Source: CALFCE01 sp964411665 (GTDB lineage: Bacteria > Pseudomonadota > Gammaproteobacteria > Granulosicoccales > Granulosicoccaceae). Taken from it: DNA of 10,625 nucleotides. Position numbers and translations under genes: made by a program. The DNA lies in the NCBI GenBank assembly GCA_964411665.1, contig CAYPMR010000105.1, forward strand, positions 1-10,625, given 5' to 3'. Positions 1-7,399 of the stretch are shown piece by piece. The notes below the pieces were generated by a model that saw only the letters and a program-made list of their open reading frames with translations, was not told where the DNA came from and did not search any database. Numbering within the stretch: the stretch's first letter is position 1; the number at the start of each line of letters is the position of its first letter.

Positions 1-1
1 C

Positions 2-2854
2 ACCGGCATCCCCACCTTCTGGTCCCATATCGATTACCCACTCGGCGTTGCGAATTACATCGAGGTTGTGCTCAATAACGACCAGTGAATGTCCTCGCTC
101 GAGTAATTGTCCAAAGGCTGAAAGCAATTTTTCAATATCGTGAAAATGCAGGCCAGTGGTTGGTTCATCAAACAGGAACAGGGTGCCTTGCGCAGATTCA
201 TCTTCAGCTGCTGTTTTGCGTTTCTGTTTACTAGCGAGCCCTTTGGCAAGATGTGCTGCCAGTTTTAGTCGTTGCGATTCACCACCGCTCAAGGTGGGCA
301 CCGGTTGGCCTAACTGTAAATAGCCCAGCCCGACATTAGACAGGGGTTGCAGAGCAGCGACGATGTTTGCCTCTTCAGCGAAAAATTCCAAAGCGGAATC
401 GACTGTCATGGCAAGCACGTCTGCTATGGAATGCCCTTTAGAGGAGGTTGCAGAAAATACTTTTATCTCCAGCAATTCTGCTCGATAGCGGGATCCATTG
501 CACTCACCGCAGCGGATATAGACATCACTTAAAAATTGCATCTCAACGTGTTCAAATCCGTTGCCGCTACAGACCGGACAGCGCATGCCGGAATTGAAGC
601 TGAACGCACTCGCTGTGAGCCCACGTGCTTTGGATTCAGGCTCACGTTCGAATAATTTGCGGATACTGTCGAACGCGCCTGTATAGCTAACAGGGTTTGA
701 ACGTGCTGATTTGCCGATTGGTGTCTGATCTATCAGAACAATATCTTCTATCAGATCATGACCCACGATGCTTGTATGAACACCCGCAGGTTCCGTAGGT
801 TTGCCTTTGATTTTTTTGACTGCGTTATACAGAGTCTCTTGAATCAAGGTAGATTTTCCGGAACCGCTGGGGCCTGTAATACATACTAACTTTCCAAGCG
901 GGATTTTGACATTGAGGTTTTTAAGGTTGTGCTGTGATGCACCACGGATTTCGATTTTCCCTGATTTAGCTCTTTCTTTTGCGGAAGTTTTTTTACTATT
1001 AGCGTCTGTATGCGTGCCCGTCAGTGTCAGCTCGCGCCTGCCACTGAGGTAGTCTGCAGTGAGAGATTTTTTTGATTTCAGAAGTCGTTCAGGTGTGCCA
1101 TTGAAAACCACGTCCCCTCCGGCAGCACCGGGTCCTGGCCCCATGTCTATGATGCGATCCGCACAAAACATCAGTTGTGGATCGTGTTCGACGACCAACA
1201 AAGAGTTTCCGTTATCGCGTAATCGTTGCAGCACACGTGCAACGCGGTCCATGTCACGTGCGTGCAAACCGATACTCGGTTCATCAAGTACGAACAATGT
1301 ATTGACCAGTGATGTACCCAGTGCCGTTGTCAGGTTAATGCGCTGTACTTCGCCACCACTGAGTGTTCGCGATTGTCGATCAAGTGTCAGATAGCCTAGC
1401 CCAACGTCGTTAAGATAGCGCAGTCTCGAGACGATTTCTTCGATCAACATGGCTAGCGCATCATTGCCCTTGTGTTTTGGCAGTGATGCCTCGAATGTTT
1501 TGAAAAAATCGTTTGCGGCACTTATAGGGAGTTGCATAATATCGTGTAAGCACAAGCCCGGTAATTTTGCGAATTGCCTTGTGGAGAGTGTGCTGTGCGT
1601 TGGTATGAATCGATCTGCAGGTTTTATAACAGCGTTGGATTGCTGCAAGCTGCCCACACGCCATTGGAGAGCTTCGGGTTGAAGTCGTGCTCCTCCGCAG
1701 CTGGTACATTCTTCATAGCTTCGGTACTTGGAGAGCATGACACGCACGTGCATTTTGTATGCTCGCCCTTCAAGCCACTTGAAAAAACCGGCGATGCCAT
1801 ACCAGTTTTTACGATTCTTCTTGCCACCTGTTTTTTCGCCTTCAATTACCCATTTTTTCTGCGCAGCTGTTAATTTGTTCCAGGGTTTATCCAAGGGTAT
1901 ACCGGCAGCTGGCGCATACTTTTTCATGTCTCGCTGGCAAATCGCATTGGTTTTACTTTGCCAAACTTTTACTGCACCGTCCTGAAGTGTGATGTTTTCA
2001 TCGGGTATGACCAGCGCATAGTCGATACCCATAGTGCGTCCGAAACCACGACAGGTTTCGCAAGCACCCATCGGCGAGTTGAAAGAGAACAGGCTGGGTA
2101 GGGGTTTGGTAAATACTTTCTTGCAGGTGGCACAACCTAGTTCGGTTGTGTAGAGATGTGCCTTGCCGGGTTCGCGCTTGTCATTCAGCGGGTAAACCGA
2201 GACTTTTCCGTTGCCATAACGTAATGCAGCTTCCAAAGCTTCGGTTAGACGACCCACATTGTCGGCGTTGGCACGCAATCTATCCTGTATAACTTCCAAT
2301 TGCTTTTTGCGACGCTTGTGTATTCGTGTATAGCCTTGTCGCGCCAACCATTGTTCAATCTCCTCTTTGCTGAAATTCTCTGGCACGTTGATGCTGAATG
2401 TCACCATTATCCGTTCGGCGTTTGCTTCGAGCCATTCCTCGGCAATACGCTGGGAGGAATCTGATCGTATTTCTGACCCGCAGCCGTGACAGTAAAGATT
2501 ACTCAGTCGAGCAAACAATAATTTTAAATGGTCGTTCAGTTCGGTCATGGTGCCGACTGTTGAGCGAGAGGTGCGGACCGGATTTATTTGATCGATAGCA
2601 ATGGCCGGCGGAATGCCTTCAATGCGCTCGACATGCGGTTTGTCCATGCGATCAAGAAATTGTCGCGCGTAGGGCGAAAAGGTCTCCACATAACGACGCT
2701 GTCCTTCCGCATATATGGTGTCAAACGCAAGGGTTGATTTGCCCGAGCCGCTGACACCTGTGACGACAATAAGCTCGCCGAGAGGAAGCGACAAATCCAG
2801 GTTTTTCAGGTTGTTCTGATGGGCGTTTGTTATTTTTATGGATTTTTTAGGCAT
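2..2854 (-). CDS. uvrA: UvrA-family excinuclease ATPase, divergent paralogue type (3' end outside window)
   Basis: UvrA is the damage-recognition ABC ATPase of nucleotide excision repair; it dimerises and loads UvrB on DNA. I translated the whole minus-strand frame and found it uninterrupted for 951 codons; it leaves the window just after the C-terminal MGPEGG motif. Two ABC ATPase modules are visible: Walker A GVSGSGKS (33-40) and GPSGSGKS (661-668), signatures LSGGEVQR (498-505) and LSGGESQR (855-862), and Walker B DEPSIGLH (from 524) and DEPTTGLH (from 896). Two zinc modules are intact: C241-x2-C244-x20-C265-x2-C268 and C759-x2-C762-x19-C782-x2-C785. The start MPKKSIKITNAH places Walker A where UvrA normally has it; no good Shine-Dalgarno or SOS box is seen upstream. 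The FFKWLEG...YKMHVRV segment, the LTTALGTSLVNTLFVLDEP stretch and extra residues make it unlike E. coli UvrA. They resemble the second UvrA that I recall from Pseudomonas and related bacteria, so a canonical uvrA may exist elsewhere. Confidence 0.93.
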   Translation of the reverse strand, partial: MPKKSIKITNAHQNNLKNLDLSLPLGELIVVTGVSGSGKSTLAFDTIYAEGQRRYVETFSPYARQFLDRMDKPHVERIEGIPPAIAIDQINPVRTSRSTVGTMTELNDHLKLLFARLSNLYCHGCGSEIRSDSSQRIAEEWLEANAERIMVTFSINVPENFSKEEIEQWLARQGYTRIHKRRKKQLEVIQDRLRANADNVGRLTEALEAALRYGNGKVSVYPLNDKREPGKAHLYTTELGCATCKKVFTKPLPSLFSFNSPMGACETCRGFGRTMGIDYALVIPDENITLQDGAVKVWQSKTNAICQRDMKKYAPAAGIPLDKPWNKLTAAQKKWVIEGEKTGGKKNRKNWYGIAGFFKWLEGRAYKMHVRVMLSKYRSYEECTSCGGARLQPEALQWRVGSLQQSNAVIKPADRFIPTHSTLSTRQFAKLPGLCLHDIMQLPISAANDFFKTFEASLPKHKGNDALAMLIEEIVSRLRYLNDVGLGYLTLDRQSRTLSGGEVQRINLTTALGTSLVNTLFVLDEPSIGLHARDMDRVARVLQRLRDNGNSLLVVEHDPQLMFCADRIIDMGPGPGAAGGDVVFNGTPERLLKSKKSLTADYLSGRRELTLTGTHTDANSKKTSAKERAKSGKIEIRGASQHNLKNLNVKIPLGKLVCITGPSGSGKSTLIQETLYNAVKKIKGKPTEPAGVHTSIVGHDLIEDIVLIDQTPIGKSARSNPVSYTGAFDSIRKLFEREPESKARGLTASAFSFNSGMRCPVCSGNGFEHVEMQFLSDVYIRCGECNGSRYRAELLEIKVFSATSSKGHSIADVLAMTVDSALEFFAEEANIVAALQPLSNVGLGYLQLGQPVPTLSGGESQRLKLAAHLAKGLASKQKRKTAAEDESAQGTLFLFDEPTTGLHFHDIEKLLSAFGQLLERGHSLVVIEHNLDVIRNAEWVIDMGPEGGDAG

Positions 2855-2916
2855 GAAGCGGTGTCGTTTTCTCAAATTCGGAATGTGTCGCAGCGCTGGC
2901 GTGAAACCAATGAAGC
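2855..2916. promoter_or_regulatory. Divergent intergenic region between uvrA and the phyH-PPTase-cobST unit
   Basis: Only 62 bp separate the two divergent start codons, so promoters for both directions must lie here or inside the coding ends. I could not identify a convincing -35/-10 pair on either strand, and there is no LexA-type CTGT-N8-ACAG box. The perfect 8-bp palindrome CAGCGCTG at 2891-2898, with imperfectly matching flanks, is the only symmetric element. It could be an operator or chance. The space is too short for a cobalamin riboswitch. Confidence 0.3.
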
Positions 2917-3702
2917 ATGGCACTATTGAAACACATGACTGACACCACATTGAACGCTGAACTGGAAAAATTCCATACTGACGGCTATGTCGTGGTTCGG
3001 GATATGTATGACGCGCGCTTGGTCGGCAATCTGCTGGACCTCATACAGCGGTCTCTGGCGCCACCATTGGCACCGGTGGAATTTGAAGCTGACGTCCATT
3101 ACCCCGGTTCGCCGGCATCGCGCCAGGCGCCCGGTGGCGAGACACCCAGAAGATTATTGCATGCCTATAGCCGTGATCCTCTTTTCCAGCATTGCGCACA
3201 GGCTGAATCTGTTGTTAGTCGTTTGCAAAGCCTGATAGGCAGTGATGCGATTTGCCTGTCACAGAATCACCACAACTGCGTCATGACCAAATTTCCGGGG
3301 TTTAGCAGTCAAACCAGTTGGCATCAGGATATACGCTACTGGAGTTTTGATCGTCCGGAACTGGTCAGCACCTGGCTGGCACTGGGTGAGGAAACCGAGG
3401 AAAACGGTGGTTTGCTGGTTATACCGGGGTCGCATCGACTGGATCTCGATAGAGGCAGGCTCGATGCAGCGCTGTTTTTGCGCACCGATCTTGATGAAAA
3501 TCAGCAACTACTGGATCAGGCCGTGTCGGTTAGATTATCGCCGGGTGACATGCTTTTCTTCCATTCCCGCACCTTTCATGCGGCGGGTCAGAATCAGACG
3601 ACAGATATCAAGCGCTCACTGGTCTTCACGTATCGTGCAGCGGATAACGCACCCATTCCTGAAACGCGATCCGGTAACTATCCGGACATACCTGTCAGCT
3701 GA
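2917..3702 (+). CDS. Phytanoyl-CoA dioxygenase (PhyH) family Fe(II)/2-oxoglutarate oxygenase
   Basis: This 261-residue protein matches the PhyH family of non-haem Fe(II)/2-oxoglutarate dioxygenases, which hydroxylate or otherwise oxidise small molecules. Visible features are the N-terminal FHTDGYVVVRD segment (19-29) typical of the family, the metal-binding HxD as WHQD (H136, D138), the core TWLALGEETEENGGLLVIPGSH (near 152-173), and a distal histidine in TFHAAGQNQT (H221). R233 in IKRSLVF is the expected 2-oxoglutarate-binding arginine. The catalytic triad therefore looks complete. Substrate cannot be read from sequence. An in-frame ATG at 2935 (MTDTTLNAE) is an alternative start; neither has a clear ribosome binding site. 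It is the first gene of a tight four-gene unit: its TGA is directly followed by the ATG of the PPTase gene. Confidence 0.9.
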   Translation: MALLKHMTDTTLNAELEKFHTDGYVVVRDMYDARLVGNLLDLIQRSLAPPLAPVEFEADVHYPGSPASRQAPGGETPRRLLHAYSRDPLFQHCAQAESVVSRLQSLIGSDAICLSQNHHNCVMTKFPGFSSQTSWHQDIRYWSFDRPELVSTWLALGEETEENGGLLVIPGSHRLDLDRGRLDAALFLRTDLDENQQLLDQAVSVRLSPGDMLFFHSRTFHAAGQNQTTDIKRSLVFTYRAADNAPIPETRSGNYPDIPVS

Positions 3703-4488
3703 ATGCTGTTGTCAGAGGATAAACAAACGGCTCTGGCTTCGTTGTACCAGACAGCAGTGGTCGTGCAATGTTGTGATATAGCTGATTTCCAGGACAGTCT
3801 CGGCCCGCGTGAGCGCGAGGCGGCACGTTCGATGGTGCAAAAGCGCATAGACGAATTTTCTTCCGGCCGTCATTGCGCGAGGCTCGCTGCAGCCCGGCTC
3901 GAGCTAACATCGTCGCAACAAATAGGTGTTGGCGATATTGCGATAGGTGCATCCAGGGAACCTTTATGGCCTGAGGGCGTGACTGGAAGCATCACACACG
4001 ATGAAGCGCGAGCGATTGTCGCTCTGTCAGTGGACCCTGCATGCATGGGAATCGGTATCGATCTGCAGTCGCTTGCCAAGCCGCAAAGCATGTCCGGGCT
4101 GAGTAGCGTTATCGGGACCAAGACCGAAATAGGCGCTGCGGTTGATCAACTGAAGCGCTCAACTGCCTATGCTGATGTGGTCCAGAGTGAAGGCTTTGAT
4201 ACTGCCAGTGCTGTCCTGTTTAGTATTAAGGAAGCCGTGTTCAAGTGTTATTACCCGATCTCCGGCATCTGGATTGATTTCCTTGATGTCACCATAGAAT
4301 TAGCTTGTCATGAGGTAGATGGATTTTCATGTCATGCTATGCAACCGTATATGGTCGGCTGTTACACGGTGAGATTCAGTCAAACGATTGCATCCCGGAT
4401 GACTACGCTGCGGCAACTGTGTTTTCTGGGCCACTACCTGTTAACGCGGGAATCGGTAATGAGCACGGCAGAATTGATCCAACCCTAG
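3703..4488 (+). CDS. 4'-phosphopantetheinyl transferase, Sfp/EntD type
   Basis: This enzyme would transfer the 4'-phosphopantetheine arm of CoA to a serine of an acyl, peptidyl or aryl carrier protein, giving the active holo form. The 261-residue protein has the EntD-type N-terminal motif EFSSGRHCARLAAARL (51-66), then SREPLWPEGVTGSITH (84-99), the metal-binding region GIGIDLQ (116-122) and FSIKEAVFKCYYP (173-185) with the conserved K176-E177. One oddity is that the usual acidic residue two after D120 is Q122. The start directly abuts the dioxygenase stop (TGAATG) without its own Shine-Dalgarno sequence, suggesting translational coupling. No carrier protein, NRPS or PKS gene is in the window, so the target is unknown. 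It could be a housekeeping PPTase or one dedicated to a pathway with its neighbours. Confidence 0.92.
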   Translation: MLLSEDKQTALASLYQTAVVVQCCDIADFQDSLGPREREAARSMVQKRIDEFSSGRHCARLAAARLELTSSQQIGVGDIAIGASREPLWPEGVTGSITHDEARAIVALSVDPACMGIGIDLQSLAKPQSMSGLSSVIGTKTEIGAAVDQLKRSTAYADVVQSEGFDTASAVLFSIKEAVFKCYYPISGIWIDFLDVTIELACHEVDGFSCHAMQPYMVGCYTVRFSQTIASRMTTLRQLCFLGHYLLTRESVMSTAELIQP

Positions 4489-4497
4489 AATATACCC

Positions 4498-5484
4498 ATG
4501 ACAGAACTTGTTGATCAGGAACCTTCGACGCATGTCAGTGCGCGCGAATTGTTTGGCATAGACTCCGATATGAAAGTGCCGGTATTCGGGACACGTGATG
4601 AACATGTGCCGGCTATTGATGATGCCTACCGATTCGATTCGGATGTCACACTGGCAATCATCAGTGGGTTTTTGCATAACCGTCGTGTGTTGGTTCAGGG
4701 TTATCATGGAACCGGTAAATCGACGCACATTGAGCAGGTTGCAGCGCGTTTGAACTGGCCAACTGTCAGGGTCAATCTTGATGGGCATATCACGCGGCTT
4801 GATCTTGTTGGACGAGATGCCATTGTGGTGCAGGACGGGCAGCAGGTGACTGAGTTTCGAGAAGGCATTTTGCCCTGGTCACTGCAGCGTCCGGTTGCGC
4901 TGGTGTTTGATGAGTTTGATGCCGGCCGACCCGATGTTATGTTCGTGATACAGCGCATACTCGAGCAGGACGGTAAATTCACTTTGCTTGATCAGAACAA
5001 AGTGCTCAATCCACATCCGTGGTTTCGCCTGTTCGCAACATCCAACACGATAGGGCTGGGAAATCTGGAGGGTCTCTATCATGGCACGCAACTCCTGAAT
5101 CAAGCGCAGATTGATCGCTGGAATATTGTGGCCCGGCTCGATTATCTGCCGACTGAGGAAGAATGCCAAATCGTACTTGGACGTGTTCCCGAATTGCGTG
5201 GGCGTGGCGATGGTGTAGCAACCGTCGAGGCCATGGTGCGTGTAGCGCAAATGACGCGTGTTGGCTTCAGGGCAGGGGATATCTCTACACTTATGTCGCC
5301 ACGCACTTCTATTCATTGGGCTGAGAATTATCAAATATTCAGTGACGTAGATACGGCTTTTCGTCTGACCTTTCTGAATAAATGCGATGCAGCTGAACGT
5401 TCCATCGTAGCTGAATACTTCCAGCGGGCATTTGATCGCGAGCTAAGCGAGTCGGTAGCACATGCAGAGCCCGATTCCGATTAG
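4498..5484 (+). CDS. cobS: Cobaltochelatase subunit CobS (AAA+ ATPase)
   Basis: CobS is the AAA+ motor of the ATP-dependent CobNST chelatase, which inserts cobalt into hydrogenobyrinic acid a,c-diamide in the aerobic cobalamin pathway. It forms a ring complex with CobT. The 328-residue length equals that of known CobS proteins, and the sequence is strikingly CobS-like from the N-terminal ELFGIDSDMKVPVF (17-30) onward. Walker A is GYHGTGKST (68-76, K74), Walker B VALVFDEFD (133-141), sensor 1 lies in LFATSNT (N183), and a probable arginine-finger region is QIDRWN (R207). All nucleotide-binding residues look intact. It begins 9 bp after the PPTase stop with no evident Shine-Dalgarno and overlaps cobT by 23 bp. 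A generic MoxR-type ATPase is less likely given the CobS-specific ends and the adjacent CobT. Confidence 0.95.
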   Translation: MTELVDQEPSTHVSARELFGIDSDMKVPVFGTRDEHVPAIDDAYRFDSDVTLAIISGFLHNRRVLVQGYHGTGKSTHIEQVAARLNWPTVRVNLDGHITRLDLVGRDAIVVQDGQQVTEFREGILPWSLQRPVALVFDEFDAGRPDVMFVIQRILEQDGKFTLLDQNKVLNPHPWFRLFATSNTIGLGNLEGLYHGTQLLNQAQIDRWNIVARLDYLPTEEECQIVLGRVPELRGRGDGVATVEAMVRVAQMTRVGFRAGDISTLMSPRTSIHWAENYQIFSDVDTAFRLTFLNKCDAAERSIVAEYFQRAFDRELSESVAHAEPDSD

Positions 5485-7225
5485 TCCGGAACAAGCTAAA
5501 GCCGAGCTGCGCGAGCAACGCGCACGTACCCGGCGTATCGAGAGGCACACAGCAGCGAGTCTGCGTGCGCTTGGTCAGGAAGCACTGGCTGAGTACAAAG
5601 CCAACAGGGTCTTGATTGGTAGCAATCCTTTGCGATTTGCCAGTCCTTATCTGGTGTCGGATGTTCGCGAATCCACATTGATTCAGGCACGTGGTATTGC
5701 TGATGGGCTTGCCCTGCGATTGCGTTTCAGTGACGCGGCCTTACACCGCCAACTGCAACCGCAATCATCTTTTGCGCGGGTTGTTTTCGACATTCTCGAA
5801 CAGCTTCGTTGCGAATCACTGGCGGATGCGTCCTTTGCTGGTGTCAGAAGCAATCTGGACGAGGCTTTTGATAGCTGGTGCAGCGCATCACGCACCAATG
5901 GCTTTGCTGAGTCCGATCTCGGCATCTTGCTGTACACCCTCATACACATGGTCAGATCCCGTCTTATCCGCAATATAGACAATGAGGATGTTGCTGCGCT
6001 GATAGAGGCGACCCGCGCTAATATCGCGCCGCTGATTGGTACGCCTTTTTATCATTTGCCCAAGGCGCGTACTGATCAACGTAGTTACGCGGCTCATGCT
6101 TTAGAAATTGCGCAAACTTTGGCTGAGTTAGTTGAAGCCGAAGAAGATGATGAGAACGTCAACGCGCCAACTGGATCACGTGTGTTTGAGCTGCCGCCTG
6201 ATTGGGAAGAGCTGCAGGAGGAAGAGCAGCAATCAGAAGGGGGCGCGATAGTTGAAACCACTCAGGATCGAAGTGCGGGTGCTATAGAGGATATCGGTGA
6301 CTATCATGTTTTTACTCGTGAATTTGATAGTGTCACAAGTGGCAGTGATTTGTACCGTGATGCATTGCTGGGCGAGTCGCGAAAGCATCTGGATCAACTG
6401 AATGCGGCACAATCGGTCAGCATCAGTCGCCTGGCCCTGCGGTTGCAAAAGCTCTTTGCCAGTTTAGTGCCGTCAGATTGGTTTTTTGGACAGGAAGAGG
6501 GTTGGCTGGATGCGCGACGGCTTTCCCAGCTGGTAACCAACCCTTCCTATAGGCAGGTTTTCTACCAACAACGGCATGTTCCTGAAAGTGATGTCGTCGT
6601 GTCTTTTTTAGTCGATACCAGCGGTTCGATGAAAAGTCAGCGCTATGAGTCGGTTGCGGTGCTTGTCGATACCTATGCGAGAGCTTTGGAATTAGCCGGC
6701 ATACGTGTCGAAATTCTGGGATTTACAACAGCCAGCTGGAATGGTGGCCGGGTCATGCAGCAGTGGCGCGCTGCGGGAATGCCTGAAGCACCTGGAAGAC
6801 TGTCAGAGCTTCTGCATATCGTCTACAAGGATGCTGATGCGACCTGGCGCAATAGTCGATTCAGCATTGCAGCTATGCTAAAGACTGTCCACTACCGCGA
6901 GGCAATCGACGGAGAAGCGCTTCTTTGGGCCTGGGAGCGATTGCTTGCCCGACCAGAGGCCAAGCGTTATCTGGTCATGATTTCCGACGGTTCACCGATG
7001 GATGCCGCCACTGCAAATGTCAACCGGGATGAATTTCTGCTCGACCATCTGGTGTCGGTAGCAAGCCATATTGACCAACGCTCGCCCGTTCATCTAGGCT
7101 GTATCAGTATTGACCTTGACAGCAGTTTTTTCATCACAAACTCTATCGATGCCGATCTCAATGGTACGCTCGGCAATTCAAGCTACCACCTGCTGGATCA
7201 GCTGTTCAGGAACGTCCGGCACTAA
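5462..7225 (+). CDS. cobT: Cobaltochelatase subunit CobT (VWA/MIDAS domain protein)
   Basis: CobT is the partner of CobS in the CobNST cobalt chelatase, comparable to the D subunit of Mg-chelatase; its VWA domain is thought to transmit ATPase motion to the chelating subunit. This is the chelatase CobT, not the phosphoribosyltransferase of the same name. The 587-residue protein has a helical N-terminal half, an acidic linker (about 222-262, rich in E and D) and a C-terminal VWA domain. That domain carries the MIDAS motif DTSGS (D385, S387, S389), CobT-typical VEILGFTT (416-423) and APGRLSELLHIVYK (443-456), and ISDGSP with D509. EGWLDARRL (346-354), just before the VWA domain, is also characteristic. 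It is somewhat shorter than the roughly 630 residues of the well-known alphaproteobacterial CobT, largely in the linker. The start overlaps the end of cobS by 23 bp, consistent with coupled translation. No cobN lies nearby. Confidence 0.93.
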   Translation: MQSPIPISPEQAKAELREQRARTRRIERHTAASLRALGQEALAEYKANRVLIGSNPLRFASPYLVSDVRESTLIQARGIADGLALRLRFSDAALHRQLQPQSSFARVVFDILEQLRCESLADASFAGVRSNLDEAFDSWCSASRTNGFAESDLGILLYTLIHMVRSRLIRNIDNEDVAALIEATRANIAPLIGTPFYHLPKARTDQRSYAAHALEIAQTLAELVEAEEDDENVNAPTGSRVFELPPDWEELQEEEQQSEGGAIVETTQDRSAGAIEDIGDYHVFTREFDSVTSGSDLYRDALLGESRKHLDQLNAAQSVSISRLALRLQKLFASLVPSDWFFGQEEGWLDARRLSQLVTNPSYRQVFYQQRHVPESDVVVSFLVDTSGSMKSQRYESVAVLVDTYARALELAGIRVEILGFTTASWNGGRVMQQWRAAGMPEAPGRLSELLHIVYKDADATWRNSRFSIAAMLKTVHYREAIDGEALLWAWERLLARPEAKRYLVMISDGSPMDAATANVNRDEFLLDHLVSVASHIDQRSPVHLGCISIDLDSSFFITNSIDADLNGTLGNSSYHLLDQLFRNVRH

Positions 7226-7307
7226 TACCCGGCGCTGAAATTCTCTGCGGCTATGTATTAATTCCGGCATCTTGACCTTTGTCTGGGCTATCATTAACGG
7301 TTTACCG

Positions 7308-7331
7308 GCAGGCAAGTTTTGCCGCTTTTTT
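7308..7331 (+). terminator. Probable Rho-independent terminator of the cobST transcript
   Basis: A stem GC-(A bulge)-GGCAA pairs with TTGCCGC around the loop GTT, and is directly followed by six T residues (7326-7331). It begins about 83 bp downstream of the cobT stop, well placed to end the four-gene unit before leuS. The stem has seven pairs with one bulge, so strength is moderate. Confidence 0.55.
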
Positions 7332-7399
7332 CCTGCAGTGTCCACTCGCTACAAAAGGCGCTGCTTACAGCATTCTTATTTCAGGTCTATTCCAAACGC

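Noticed and set aside
2855..2916. SOS box or cobalamin riboswitch upstream of uvrA or the cobST unit
   Set aside because: No CTGT-N8-ACAG match was found, and 62 bp cannot hold a cobalamin riboswitch.
3347..3781. 144-codon plus-strand frame overlapping the dioxygenase and PPTase genes
   Set aside because: It conflicts with two well-supported proteins and its translation shows no family motifs.
4879..5334. 151-codon open frame antisense to cobS
   Set aside because: It is opposite conserved CobS sequence and shows no motif of its own.
7272..7300. Possible promoter with TTGACC at 7272-7277
   Set aside because: No acceptable -10 follows at 16-18 bp, and it lies just upstream of the terminator, so transcripts from it would be cut short.
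7319..7399. Upstream extension of leuS to a TTG codon at 7319
   Set aside because: The TTG lies in the terminator hairpin, and the extra 27 residues have no counterpart in LeuRS, whose N-terminus matches the ATG at 7400.
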